From Betaproteobacteria bacterium (GTDB lineage Bacteria; Pseudomonadota; Gammaproteobacteria; Burkholderiales; Usitatibacteraceae): a DNA stretch of 64,000 nt. Below are positions 34,855-44,349 of this stretch, one piece after another. The position numbers and the translations under genes are program-made. How positions within the stretch are numbered: position 1 is the first letter of the stretch; the number at the start of each line of letters is the position of its first letter. The stretch covers positions 124,001 through 188,000 of the forward strand of contig JADJEZ010000007.1 of assembly GCA_016708825.1 (NCBI GenBank). Direction: 5' to 3'. Under the pieces are notes generated by a model. The model had not been told where the DNA came from. It saw only the letters and a list, made by a program, of their open reading frames with translations, and ran no database searches.

Positions 34855-37173
34855 ATGTCACTCGGCGTTCGACTTGCAGGTCTTCTCGTCCTGCTCACGT
34901 CTTCTCTCCCATCCGCCGCGGGCGCCCTTTGGATTCGCGGCGGCGACCAGCTCCACGAAATCGACGCCATGGCCAATCGCCTCGTGCGGACGATCGTGGT
35001 CGACGATGGTCAGGCGCTCGCGGCGGACGAGGGCGGGGGGTGGATCGTCGCGAAGGACCGGTTGCTCCGCTTCGAGGCGTCCGACTCCGCCGCCTGGTCC
35101 CTGGATCTCATTCCGCCACTCAAGCAGCCGTCGTTCCTGGCGATCGACCCCCGCGGCCGTCTCCTCTGGGTCGTCGGCAAGGATTCGCTTCTTCGGCTGA
35201 GCCTGCCCGACCGGACCACGGCCGTGTTCGCTTTCGAGGGCAACAAGGCGCGGGCCGTGGATGCCGGACTCGACGGTTCGCTCTAGGCGATCGGCAACAA
35301 GGAGCTGTGGCATTACTCGGCCGAGGGCGCGCTCCTCACCCGAATTGACCTCCAGCCGCTCACGACCTCGGAGCCCAAGCTCCTCGCCGTCGATTCCCTG
35401 GGCGGCAGGGGCTGGCTGGCGGGCGAGAAGAGCCTCATCGGTTTCGAGTCGGTGAATCCCTCGGCGACCTTGGTGTCCATTGCGCTCCCCGACAAGGTCG
35501 ATGCCATCGCGCTCGACCGCGGAACGGGAAGGGTGTGGGTCGTGGGAAACGATCGCCTTCAGGTCATTGACGCCGGCGGCGCGATCATTCGATCGGTCGA
35601 TCTGAAGGCGATCGGAATCAGGAATGTCGTGGGACTTTCCTTCGATGCGGCGACGGGGAGCCTTTGGGCGATCCACGACGGCAGCGTGAACCGGCTGAAC
35701 CCGGACGGGATGCTGCTCGCGTCGGTACCCCTGGCGAAGAAGCCCGACGCACTCGCCATCGCGCCCTTGAGGCTGGTTCCGACCGTGGCGGTCGTCTCTC
35801 CTGTCGATGGGATTCTCACGGCCAACGCCAATTCGTCGCTGGTCCTGCGCTACGGTGCTGATTGCACGGGCACACCTTGCGGATTCGGCCTGGACGCCTT
35901 CTCGGGCTACGAGCTTTCGGCGACCTTGAACGGCGCGCCGCTGGCCGGCGCCTTCGCCTACAACCCCGCAACGGGCGAATCGACGAGTGTTTTGGGCACA
36001 CGGTTGCCCGAGGGCGAGAACCGGCTGGAGGCGCGGGTCACCGACCGGTTCGGGACCGCCTCCGTAACTGCCATGTCCCGGTTCACCATCGACACCACGC
36101 CGCCGCGCTTTATCGCGCTCTCGCCCGCCGACGGCGCGACCGTGACGACCACGACGCTTTCGATCGCGGGAAGCGTGGACGAAACGGCCACGATCGCACT
36201 CTCTGGCGAAGGTCAGTCCGCGAGCGTCCAGGCGACGAGCTTCACATTCCCCGTGACCCTGCGCAACGGACTCAACACCTTCACGCTGGAAGCCACGGAT
36301 ACGATCGGCAATCGCCGGACGGCGACCCTTCGGATCACGCTGACGAGCGGCGTGCGCTTCACCGTGACGAGTCCGCAGGATGGGGCGAGCGTCGCCGGAA
36401 GCCAGGTGGCGGTCATGGGAACATTCGAGGGCCCCGCGAACATGGGTGTTTCCATCAACGGAATCGTCGCGAGCACCTTCGGCAACCGATTCGTTGCGAT
36501 CATTCCCGTCGATCCGGGAGCCAACGCCGTCACCGTTGCAGCCAGAACACAGGACGGCGCTACCGCATCGGTTTCACTCACGGTCATGGCCGGGGCCGCT
36601 CCGCCCGTGGAGCTGGAAATCACGCCTCGATGCGGTATTGCCCCCTTCACCGTCGAGGTGCGCGTACCGACCATTGCCGATCGCATCTCGGCCCAGACCC
36701 AGATCGATTTCGACGGCGACGGGGTCGTGGACCAGACGCTCTACGGTTTCGAGACCTCGGCGACTCACAACTACGCAGTCCCCGGCATCTACAACGCGAG
36801 AATCACCCTCAACGACTATGCGGGTGGTTTCTACACCTGGACGATTCCCGTGGTCGTCCAGCGGGTGCAGGATATCGACCGGAAGCTCCAGGAGATCATT
36901 ACGGGGATGATCATGAGGCTCAGGACGGGCGATATCGAGGGCGCGCTGCTCGCCTACGACGAGGGGATTGTTGAACGCTATCGCGATATTTTCCTGGAGA
37001 TCGGTGCGGATCTGCCCGCCGTTGCCGAGCAGCTTGGCGCCATCGTCGACGGAACTATCTTCGGGACATTCGCCGAATACGCCATGGTTCGCGATACGCC
37101 TGCTGGCCGCCGGGCTTTTCTCGTCTATCTTGTGCTCGGGCAGGACGGTGTCTGGCGCATTCGACAATTCTGA
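34855..37173 (+). CDS. secreted beta-propeller/Ig-like/PKD repeat protein, interrupted by an in-frame TAG
   Basis: A single frame of 773 codons runs from ATG 34855 to 37173 except for TAG at 35284-35286 (codon 144). The context GSL*AIGNKELWHYSAEG parallels GSLWAIHDGSVNRLNPDG later in the same protein, so the stop most likely replaces Trp (TGG). A signal peptide (1-24) is followed by propeller-like repeats (to ~300; WVVGKDSLLRLSLPD, VWVVGNDRLQVIDAGG). Next come Ig-like modules (~300-570; TPPRFIALSPADGATV, GVRFTVTSPQDGASVAG) and a PKD-like module (IDFDGDGVVDQTLYGFETSATHNYAVPGIYNARITL). A helical C-terminus follows. Such architecture suits a cell-surface adhesion or scaffold protein; the function is unknown. 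It is followed by lipoprotein genes four bases later. Confidence 0.7.
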
Positions 37174-37177
37174 GAGC

Positions 37178-37794
37178 ATGAAATCCATGATGACATTTCG
37201 CTTTCCGGCCGCACTGGCCCTCCTCGCCGCACCCTTGATCGCCAGTTGCGGGCCATACCTCCCGCTGGAGGGCGTGGTCATCGACACGAGCACGGGCAAG
37301 CCGCTGTCCGATGCCTTCGTGATATCTCAGTGGACGACCCAGGGTGGCGACGGCGTCGGAAGCCGGCTGGGTTGCCCCAAGGTCGATGTGGTGAAGGCAG
37401 ATGGCCAGGGCGTTACCGGTTTTCCGGCGGATTCACGTCCGTGCTCTACGGGGACTACCGGGTCGTATTCGCCTACAAGGCTGGTTACGACCCGGATTCC
37501 TCGAAACCCTTCAACAACGAATTGGTGCAGATGAAGCCGTTCAAGGGTACCGATGACGAGCGGGCCAGGTCGTTCGGCACCTTCGACTCCCTTCGGGCCT
37601 GCAGGTCGTCGGAGGACATCGTGAAGATTCTCACGCCGCTCTACACCGCTCTCGACGAAGAGGCGGCGACCCTTGTCGTGACTCCGCGCCCGTTTTCGGA
37701 CCCCGGGGGCTTCATGTTCAGCCTCAGACAGCATGAAAGAGCGATCCAGATCGAAAGGGAGTTTGAGGAAGAGCAGAAGAAAAAGAGGCGTTAG
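37178..37794 (+). pseudogene. carboxypeptidase-regulatory-like lipoprotein, copy 1 (frameshifted)
   Basis: Encodes the same N-terminus as copy 2 (leader ending LIASC, then LPLEGVVIDTSTGKPLSDAF), but has CCAGGGCG where copy 2 has CCAGGGGCG at about 37407-37411. The missing G throws the frame, which ends prematurely at 37534. The downstream half is still open in the next frame to 37794, with YRFSGGFTSVLYGDYRVVFAYKAGY. Copy 2 proves the intact reading. It may be a real loss after duplication or a homopolymer error. Its 3' part (RSFGTFDSLRACRSSEDIVKI) has diverged from copy 2. Confidence 0.8.
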
Positions 37795-37800
37795 GAGACC

Positions 37801-37890
37801 ATGGCCCGCCTGTTCGCAGTTCTCGCTCTCCTGGTCGCCTCACAAGGCCTTGCGCTGGCGTACGAACTTCGTACGCACGCACAACTCTGA
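37801..37890 (+). pseudogene. truncated 5' remnant of the large PLC-like secreted protein gene
   Basis: ATG 37801 opens a 29-codon frame, MARLFAVLALLVASQGLALA then YELRTHAQL, nearly identical to the start of the 1034-residue protein at 38519. It is cut by TGA at the duplication junction. It could still yield a signal peptide fragment but is best read as debris of the tandem duplication. Confidence 0.75.
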
Positions 37891-37894
37891 GAGC

Positions 37895-38512
37895 ATGAAA
37901 TCCATGATGACATTTCGCTTTCCGGCCGCACTGGCCCTCCTCGCCGCACCCTTGATCGCCAGTTGCGGGCCATACCTCCCGCTGGAGGGCGTGGTCATCG
38001 ACACGAGCACGGGCAAGCCGCTGTCCGATGCCTTCGTGATATCTCAGTGGACGACCCAGGGTGGCGACGGCGTCGGAAGCCGGCTGGGTTGCCCCAAGGT
38101 CGATGTGGTGAAGGCAGATGGCCAGGGGCGTTACCGGTTTTCCGGCGGATTCACGTCCGTGCTCTACGGGGACTACCGGGTCGTATTCGCCTACAAGGCC
38201 GGTTACGACCCGGATTCCTCGAAACCCTTCAACAACGAATTGGTGCAGATGAAGCCGTTCAAGGGTACCGATGACGAGCGGGCAAAGTCATTCGGCAGCT
38301 ACGGCTCCCTTCGAGCCTGCAGGTCGTCGGAGGACCTCGTGAAGATTCTCACGCCTCTCTACACCGCTCTCGACGAAGAGGCGGCGACCCTGGTCGTGAC
38401 TCCGAGCCCGTTTTTTCGCCCCGGCAGCTTCATGTTCAGTCTCAGACAAATTGAAGGGGCAAGGGAGGACGAACGACGATTCGAAGAAGAGCAGAAGAGA
38501 AGGAGGCGCTAG
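37895..38512 (+). CDS. carboxypeptidase-regulatory-like lipoprotein, copy 2 (intact)
   Basis: 205 residues. The leader with lipobox LIASC (Cys24) predicts an outer-membrane lipoprotein. The segment LEGVVIDTSTGKPLSDAFVI, then KADGQGRYRFSGGF, is the beta-sandwich pattern of carboxypeptidase-regulatory-like domains found in many surface proteins. A charged C-terminal tail (DERRFEEEQKRRRR) ends it. Enzymatic activity is not expected. It sits six bases before the large PLC-like gene and downstream of the Ig-repeat gene, suggesting a shared surface function. Confidence 0.75.
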   Translation: MKSMMTFRFPAALALLAAPLIASCGPYLPLEGVVIDTSTGKPLSDAFVISQWTTQGGDGVGSRLGCPKVDVVKADGQGRYRFSGGFTSVLYGDYRVVFAYKAGYDPDSSKPFNNELVQMKPFKGTDDERAKSFGSYGSLRACRSSEDLVKILTPLYTALDEEAATLVVTPSPFFRPGSFMFSLRQIEGAREDERRFEEEQKRRRR

Positions 38513-38518
38513 CAGACC

Positions 38519-41500
38519 ATGGCCCGCCTGTTCGCAGTTCTCGTTCTCCTGGTCGCCTCACAAGGCCCTGCGCTGGCGTACGAACTGCGTACGCACGCAC
38601 AACTGACACTGGGCGCTGCCAATCGCTCGGCGCTGCTTCGGGACGCTTCTGTCGCGAACGATCTTGGCATTGACCTTCCGTCAACAGCCGATATCGGTGC
38701 AACGTATTTCGATGGAACGGCGACGGCGCCCAGAGTCAGGACAGCGTTCACGTTCGAAGCGACACGGATGCCCGAATCGGTGAATAGGCGGTCGGCAATG
38801 GGTTGGCTCTTGCGAGGCGCAATCCGTGAAGACGATGTCGCACTGACTGGATGTCTCGCGATGAAGTACGAGGCGCGCGAGGGCTCCGAGGAATGCAACC
38901 CGAGAGACGACCCCTACGGCGATATCGACAGGCCCTTGCGTCACTTCTACGATCCGATCGCGGATCGGGGTCTGAATCGCTTTCCATTCTACGGAGACCG
39001 CGCGCCGGACTGGGCCTTGGGCCGCATGGATTCGATAGCCCAGGGAGGAACAGTCGATTCCGCGAGAAGAAACCACTTCTCGATCGTGGACGCCCGGCAA
39101 GCCATGTATTACGCCCTTTCCGGGCGGGTTCTCCCGAGACAAACACCTGACCTGGCGACGCGCAATGCCTGGTGGGCCACCACCTTTCGCTCGCTCGGGG
39201 ACGCCATGCACCTGCTCCAGGACATGGCGCAGCCGCAACACACGAGGAATGAGCCGCATTCGGGCAGCGTATTCGAGGCTTACATCGAGGCACGAGCACG
39301 GGAGTTGCTCGGGTACAAGATCGACGGGACAACGGTGAATGCCGCGGCGCTTGACCTCGGCAGCCACCCGGTTCCGGCGTTGAACCGCTACGCAAACTTC
39401 TGGAGCACCGGAAAGGGCGTCGACTCGCTGCAGGGAAAGGGGCTGGCCAATTTCAGCAACCGGGGCTTCTTCACGGAAGAACGGAATTTCGGATCGCGAA
39501 GGGCGGGCGAGTATCCGAGACCCACGAGCCTCATGGCCGACTACCAGTCACTGCCCTCCAGCGGAGAGGCGGTACCCGGGACTACGCTCAAGTACATCAC
39601 GGGAACGGTCGTCGATGCCCGGATCGGAAGTGAAGACAGGATTCGGATGGCGGCAGAGAGCACTTTCTCGGCCAACTTCGGCAACCGCGTGTTCTACGTT
39701 CTCAATCGCTTTGTCTACGACGACCAGGCGGCGTTGCTGATTCCACGCGCAGTGGCCTACTCCGCCGGCCTGCTCGACTACTTCTTCAGAGGCCGCATCG
39801 ATCTCGTGAAGGACCGCGATCGGCCGAACGGCCTCCTGATCCGCAACCTCGGCCCCGAGCCCGTTAGCGGCGTCTTCGATCTCTACTTCGACACGAAGGA
39901 GGGCTTGCGCAAGCCCGTCAAGCGGACTGACGGAACCGATGTCGCCTGGCCGACCAGCGCACTCGAGGGCTCGAGCCTCGGAAGCGGCAAGGACTTCCCG
40001 GTGGCCGCCGATTTCGCGGCGCCCGCCGATGCGAAGAATCCCGGGGAATACATTCTGGTGTTCCGGGGCGACATGGGTGAGGAGAAATCGGCGCAGGCCC
40101 TTGGTTTCGTGGGTGCCGTCGCCGCGAAGGTCGTGAAGGCCCCGAAACCCAGTGCCCTCTACATCGCGGGGGTCGATTCGCAGAATCGCGTACTCACATT
40201 CAAGGTCGACGCGAATGGCATGCGGCAACTGAATGGCTTCGACGACACCGGGCGCTTCTTCACCACGGATTTCCGGACTCCCTCCGGGCCCCTCAAGGAT
40301 ATCGACCCCCTGTTCCCGGCTGTGCGCGCGCAGTACTTCGGGCAGGAAGGGATACCGCGGATCGCCCGCACGCGACAAGTCGCCTTTAGCGACGGCTTGG
40401 TGCCGAGCTACGAGACCATCGGTCTCGCGGTGCATCAGAGTTCGGGGTCGTTTCCGTTGACCTACGTCCGCAACGCGTCGACCGGCCAGCTCGAATTCCG
40501 CTTTTCAGCCGAAGCCGCGTGGCTCGCGAAGGGCGAGGATGGCGCGGACTATGAGTTCCAGATCATCGAGCTCACGCCGGCAGGCCTGGGCAAGTTGCGT
40601 TACGTCCGAACCGCGCGGGGTGCGGACGGCAGCCCGTTGGTCACTGCGGGCGCGGTACCGCTTCCCGTGTTGTCCGCGGAAGCCGCAGTGAACTACTTCG
40701 CGTTCCGGAACGGCAGGCTCTTCATCTCCCCGGACGGGCTTTCCGTGAAGGGTTTTCTGTCCACGCTTACGGGCGCTTTTTCGGACGACGAGCTTCGAAT
40801 CGTCCCGGGTTCACCGCCGAGCATCGGATACGTGCGAGGCGCTCCCTACTCCTCGAACGTCGTGCTCGCGAACGAAAGCGGCTGTCCCTCCGGTGGAAGC
40901 TGTGTCTTGCACTCCCATTTCAAGGGAACGAGCCGGGACCCGACCCGGTTGGTCGACTACGTGGGCGGGGTGCTTCGCTCATGGAGGCGCGAGACCGACG
41001 GCGAACTGCGGCAGGACAAATCGAGGGAGGCCGTAGGCACCACGGAAGACACCAATCCGGGTGCCTGTCCTTTCGACCTGGTCTACGCCAGCCGGGTCGT
41101 CACGACGGAGTCCGGGATGCAGTCCTCGACGGAGCGCTTCCTGCTCGAGGGGGGCGCACTCGCCTACTTGAGCAGGAACGACGGGGGGCAGAGAACCCTC
41201 ACCGAAACGTATCTTCAGGTGGACCACCACCTTGCGTCAGGCGGCGGCACGAGGCGACTGGATTGCGACCATGTTGTCTCGGACCCCCCGCAGCGGACAT
41301 CGACTGAAAACCTCGTTCCCGGAAGCAGCGAACTCTCCGGGTCCACGATCATTCGGACCTTCACCGGAGCAGTGCGCGATTCGATCATTGCCGATATTTC
41401 GGGTGACGCGAATACGCATACCACGGCCCATAGGTTCCGGAGCATCGCCCTGCTCCCGACCGGAAGCCCTTATGTCGGGGATGCGTCGCCGGCCGGGGAA

Positions 41501-41623
41501 CTCTTCATCGCGCTCCCGGACAAGAGCTTCATCTTCTACGAGCCGGTCAAGGGCAACGGAATGCCCGAGACGATCGCTATCCCGCCGCATGTCACGAGAA
41601 TAATCGCGGCGATCTGGCTCTAG
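38519..41623 (+). CDS. large secreted protein with zinc phospholipase C / S1-P1-like N-terminal domain
   Basis: 1034 residues with a signal peptide cleaved about Ala20. Residues ~215-250 read LGDAMHLLQDMAQPQHTRNE, close to the bacterial zinc-dependent phospholipase C signature HYxGDxxxPxHxxN. His, Asp, Pro, His and Asn all fall in place. Mature Tyr21 plus His26 (YELRTHAQL) could supply N-terminal zinc ligands, as in that fold. The remaining ~600 residues are beta-rich, with SGVFDLYFDTKEG- and EYILVFRGDMGEEK-like modules, and are not recognised. Hydrolysis of phospholipid or phosphodiester is inferred only. Its stop TAG overlaps the convergent amidohydrolase stop (CTAG, 41620-41623). Codon use appears similar to its neighbours, though slightly less GC-rich by eye. 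Confidence 0.7.
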   Translation: MARLFAVLVLLVASQGPALAYELRTHAQLTLGAANRSALLRDASVANDLGIDLPSTADIGATYFDGTATAPRVRTAFTFEATRMPESVNRRSAMGWLLRGAIREDDVALTGCLAMKYEAREGSEECNPRDDPYGDIDRPLRHFYDPIADRGLNRFPFYGDRAPDWALGRMDSIAQGGTVDSARRNHFSIVDARQAMYYALSGRVLPRQTPDLATRNAWWATTFRSLGDAMHLLQDMAQPQHTRNEPHSGSVFEAYIEARARELLGYKIDGTTVNAAALDLGSHPVPALNRYANFWSTGKGVDSLQGKGLANFSNRGFFTEERNFGSRRAGEYPRPTSLMADYQSLPSSGEAVPGTTLKYITGTVVDARIGSEDRIRMAAESTFSANFGNRVFYVLNRFVYDDQAALLIPRAVAYSAGLLDYFFRGRIDLVKDRDRPNGLLIRNLGPEPVSGVFDLYFDTKEGLRKPVKRTDGTDVAWPTSALEGSSLGSGKDFPVAADFAAPADAKNPGEYILVFRGDMGEEKSAQALGFVGAVAAKVVKAPKPSALYIAGVDSQNRVLTFKVDANGMRQLNGFDDTGRFFTTDFRTPSGPLKDIDPLFPAVRAQYFGQEGIPRIARTRQVAFSDGLVPSYETIGLAVHQSSGSFPLTYVRNASTGQLEFRFSAEAAWLAKGEDGADYEFQIIELTPAGLGKLRYVRTARGADGSPLVTAGAVPLPVLSAEAAVNYFAFRNGRLFISPDGLSVKGFLSTLTGAFSDDELRIVPGSPPSIGYVRGAPYSSNVVLANESGCPSGGSCVLHSHFKGTSRDPTRLVDYVGGVLRSWRRETDGELRQDKSREAVGTTEDTNPGACPFDLVYASRVVTTESGMQSSTERFLLEGGALAYLSRNDGGQRTLTETYLQVDHHLASGGGTRRLDCDHVVSDPPQRTSTENLVPGSSELSGSTIIRTFTGAVRDSIIADISGDANTHTTAHRFRSIALLPTGSPYVGDASPAGELFIALPDKSFIFYEPVKGNGMPETIAIPPHVTRIIAAIWL

Positions 41624-42858
41624 TCTGCTCCCGCATTTCTCAGCACCCGCCTCGTTTCGAACACCGACGCCGGCCAGCGCTCGCCCTTCCACGCGAGGCA
41701 ACGCTTGAGGTAGAAGTCGAAGAGCAGCGGGTTGTGCTTCTGGATGTGCCAGATCCGCTCGGCGTCCTTCGCCGCGAGCACGCCTTCCTCGACCAGGCCC
41801 TTCAGGCCCATCACCGCGACGATGCCCGGGCCCGGATAGTCGGATCCGTTCAGGAGCCGCGGGTGCCAGTCGTAGTTCGAGATGAGGCGCGCGAGCGCGC
41901 CCGGCTGCCGCCCGCCCAGCACCACCGCAGACAGGTCGCCGTAGAGCTTGCCTCGCCACGCCGGTTCGTCCATGAGACGCGCAAAGAGCGAGAAGCTCGG
42001 CACGACCTTGCGGCCCAGCGCGACGTCAAGATCCGGGAAGTCCCCCTGCATGCCGCAGTGGGACACGATCACCGTGGCGCCTTCCTCGAGGGCGGGACGC
42101 AACCGCAGCGGATTGCCGTAGTCCTGCACGCCACCGTCCACCAGCTCGTGTTGCCAGCCGCCGTGGGAGATGAGCGGCAGGCCGAGCTTCGCGATTTCGC
42201 GGTAGAAGGGGCGGCAACGCGGGCTCGCCGGGTCGATGCCCATGAAATAGGGAATCCACTTCACCGCGCTCGCGCCGTTCGCTGCCGCCGCGCGCAGGCG
42301 TTCGAGGGCGTCCTCGCGGTAAGGGTGGACCGACGCCGCCCACAGGAACCGGCCGCCGCTGTTTCGCGCGATGCCCGCCGCGTAATCATCGGGGACGAGG
42401 AAGATGGTGCGGCTGCGGTCGAGGCGCCCGTCCTCGCCGTGGTAGCCGTCCAGCGCCAGCAGCAGGAAGCGTGCGCCGGCGGGAAACTCGTCGGCGAGCA
42501 CGGCAAGGCGGCTCACGTAGCGCCGGCTCCAATTGGCCGGGTCGTCCCCGAGGCAGGCGGCGTTGGCCATCAGCTTGAAATGCGCGTAGGAGAACGGGTG
42601 CGCGAGGGAGCGCATGGCGGGATTCACCCACGGATCGCCGGGGCCAGTACCCTCACCGGCAATGTGGACATGCAGGTCGAGGACCTGGCGTGGATCCAGC
42701 CCGGTCCACACCCGGGCGGCCAGCGCAGGATCGATGCGATGGCCGGGGTCGCCGGGATTGGCGCAGGGGTTCATGAGGCCGAGCGCCTCCCAGCACCCGC
42801 CGAGCGGGAGCGTCGCGGGAATCGCCAGGGCGGCAAGCAACCGGCGTCGGGTGAACAT
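41620..42858 (-). CDS. amidohydrolase-fold lipoprotein
   Basis: 412 residues. A twin-Arg-like start (MFTRRRLLAALAIPATLPLGGC) could be a Tat or Sec lipoprotein signal with Cys22. TIM-barrel metal-site motifs follow: LDLHVHIAGEG, VKWIPYFMGIDP, LISHGGWQHEL, VIVSHCGMQGDFPDLD and LLNGSDYPGPG. This is the amidohydrolase_2 pattern (HxH, Lys, His, His, Asp). The substrate is unknown. ATG 42858 has GGGAG upstream and gives a good signal peptide. The 3' end overlaps the convergent PLC-like gene by four bases. Confidence 0.8.
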   Translation of the reverse strand: MFTRRRLLAALAIPATLPLGGCWEALGLMNPCANPGDPGHRIDPALAARVWTGLDPRQVLDLHVHIAGEGTGPGDPWVNPAMRSLAHPFSYAHFKLMANAACLGDDPANWSRRYVSRLAVLADEFPAGARFLLLALDGYHGEDGRLDRSRTIFLVPDDYAAGIARNSGGRFLWAASVHPYREDALERLRAAAANGASAVKWIPYFMGIDPASPRCRPFYREIAKLGLPLISHGGWQHELVDGGVQDYGNPLRLRPALEEGATVIVSHCGMQGDFPDLDVALGRKVVPSFSLFARLMDEPAWRGKLYGDLSAVVLGGRQPGALARLISNYDWHPRLLNGSDYPGPGIVAVMGLKGLVEEGVLAAKDAERIWHIQKHNPLLFDFYLKRCLAWKGERWPASVFETRRVLRNAGAD

Positions 42859-42980
42859 GCGCAAAGGCTCCCGGCTGGAGAGGGTGCATATGTTACGCGC
42901 CATGCGCCGGAGCGCCAGCTTGCCCTTACCCCGGTGCGTCCCCGACAATAGGCCCCGGATCCGCAAGAAAACCACCACGA

Positions 42981-43355
42981 ATGGCTCTCCAGGCACGCAG
43001 CTTCGCGAACGTGCTGGTCATCGGCGTGGCGGGAAGGCTCGACCAGGACAACTGCGAGGCTTTCCGCGCCGACCTGATGGCGCACGTCGAACGTTCCGCC
43101 CACGACGGGGGCGCGGTGGTGCTCGACCTCTCGGGCCTCGAGTACGTCTCGAGCGCGGGGCTGCGCTGCTTCATGCTGGCCTCGCGCCAGGCGAAGGCGC
43201 AGCACGGCCGGATCTCGGTGGCCGCCCTGCAGCCGATGGTCGCCGAGATCTTCGAGATCAGCCACTTCAACATGGTCTTCCAGGTCTTCCAGACGGTGCG
43301 CGAGGCGCTCGCGGCCGCTTCCAACGAGGCCGTCGCGGCCTTCGACCAGGCCTGA
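42981..43355 (+). CDS. STAS-domain anti-sigma factor antagonist (RsbV/SpoIIAA-like)
   Basis: 124 residues. The STAS core is VLVIGVAGRLDQDNCEAFRADL with the phosphorylatable-serine loop DLSGLEYVSSAGLRCFMLAS (about residues 47-66). In partner switching, the unphosphorylated form sequesters an RsbW-type kinase. A SpoIIE-type phosphatase (44346) and an RsbW-like kinase (47542) lie in the same cluster. A weak promoter TTGCCC-N18-GACAAT is possible at 42920-42949. Confidence 0.88.
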   Translation: MALQARSFANVLVIGVAGRLDQDNCEAFRADLMAHVERSAHDGGAVVLDLSGLEYVSSAGLRCFMLASRQAKAQHGRISVAALQPMVAEIFEISHFNMVFQVFQTVREALAAASNEAVAAFDQA

Positions 43356-43386
43356 GCATCCGGCCCGGTACGCACCGGCACTCCAC

Positions 43387-44349
43387 ATGACCATGCGCAT
43401 CCGCTTCTGGGGCACCCGGGGATCCATTCCCGTGGCCCTCACCTCCTTCGACATCCGCGACAAGCTCGCGCGCGCGCTCGTGGAGGCCTCGGGGCGCAGC
43501 TTCGACTCCTTCGAAGAGGCGCACGCCTTCGCCTCCACCGAGCTCGACTTCTCGATCACGCACACCTTCGGCGGCCACACGCCGTGCGTGGAGCTCGACC
43601 TCGGCGGCGAGGAGTACTTCGTCTGCGACATGGGCAGCGGCGCGCGGCCCTTCGGCGTGCACGTGCTCGCGAGGCAGGCCAGGCGCCCGGCCACGGTGAA
43701 CGTGTTCATGTCCCACGTGCACTGGGACCACATCATGGGCTTTCCCTTCTTCGGGCCCGCCTACGTGCCGGGCACGAAGATCCGCATCCACAGTTGCCAT
43801 GACGTCTGCGAGCAGGCCTTCCGCCTGCAGCAGGCCGCACCGTGCTTTCCCGTGGAATTCAACCAGCTCGCGGCGTCCATCGAGTTCGTGAAGCTCGAGC
43901 CCGACCAGCCGCGCGAGATAGCCGGGCTCACGGTCACGCCGCACCTGCAGCTGCATTCCGGAGACTCCTACGGCTTCCGCTTCGAGCACGGCGGCAAGCG
44001 CGTGATCTACTCGACCGACTCCGAGCACAAGCTCGAGAACCGCGCCGAGGCCGAGAACTTCGCGGCCTTCTTCCGCGACGCCGACGTGGTGATCTTCGAC
44101 GCGATGTACGCGCTCGCCGAGGCGATCAGCGTGAAGGCCGACTGGGGGCATTCGAGCAACATCGTGGGCGTGGAGCTCTGCCAGATGGCGAACGCGCGCC
44201 ACCTGGTGCTCTTCCACCACGAGCCGGCCAACGACGACGCGACGCTGCACGGCCTGCTCAAGGAAGCGCGCCGCTTCGAGGAGCTCACGCGCTCCGGCGA
44301 GCCGCTCAAGGTCTCCGCGGCGTACGACGGAATGGAGATCGAGCCCTGA
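43387..44349 (+). CDS. MBL-fold metallo-hydrolase
   Basis: 320 residues with the metallo-beta-lactamase signature SHVHWDHIMGFPFF (HxHxDH), the upstream FWGTRGSIPVAL start seen in RNase Z/PhnP-like proteins, and later ligands in IYSTDSEHK and LFHHEPANDD. The N-terminal TRGS-P pattern suggests the phosphodiesterase branch. Being sandwiched between a STAS protein and a CHASE2-SpoIIE phosphatase, it may act on a nucleotide signal, but this is inference. Its stop overlaps the likely CTG start of the next gene. Confidence 0.85.
   Translation: MTMRIRFWGTRGSIPVALTSFDIRDKLARALVEASGRSFDSFEEAHAFASTELDFSITHTFGGHTPCVELDLGGEEYFVCDMGSGARPFGVHVLARQARRPATVNVFMSHVHWDHIMGFPFFGPAYVPGTKIRIHSCHDVCEQAFRLQQAAPCFPVEFNQLAASIEFVKLEPDQPREIAGLTVTPHLQLHSGDSYGFRFEHGGKRVIYSTDSEHKLENRAEAENFAAFFRDADVVIFDAMYALAEAISVKADWGHSSNIVGVELCQMANARHLVLFHHEPANDDATLHGLLKEARRFEELTRSGEPLKVSAAYDGMEIEP

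Larger units (their letters stand above)
37170..38604 (+). repeat. tandem direct duplication (two ~717-bp units)
   Basis: Unit 1 spans about 37170-37886 and unit 2 about 37887-38604. Each holds one lipoprotein gene plus the first ~85 bases of the following large secreted-protein gene. The first ~330 bases of the lipoprotein gene differ only by a one-base indel and one substitution. The 3' third differs at many positions. At the junction, ...CACAACT of unit 1 runs directly into CTGAGAGCATG of unit 2. Confidence 0.9.

Noticed and set aside
35284..35286. TAG as a pyrrolysine or programmed-readthrough codon
   Set aside because: No pylT-like tRNA or readthrough signal is visible, and the expected residue is Trp by internal similarity, so a point change is simpler.
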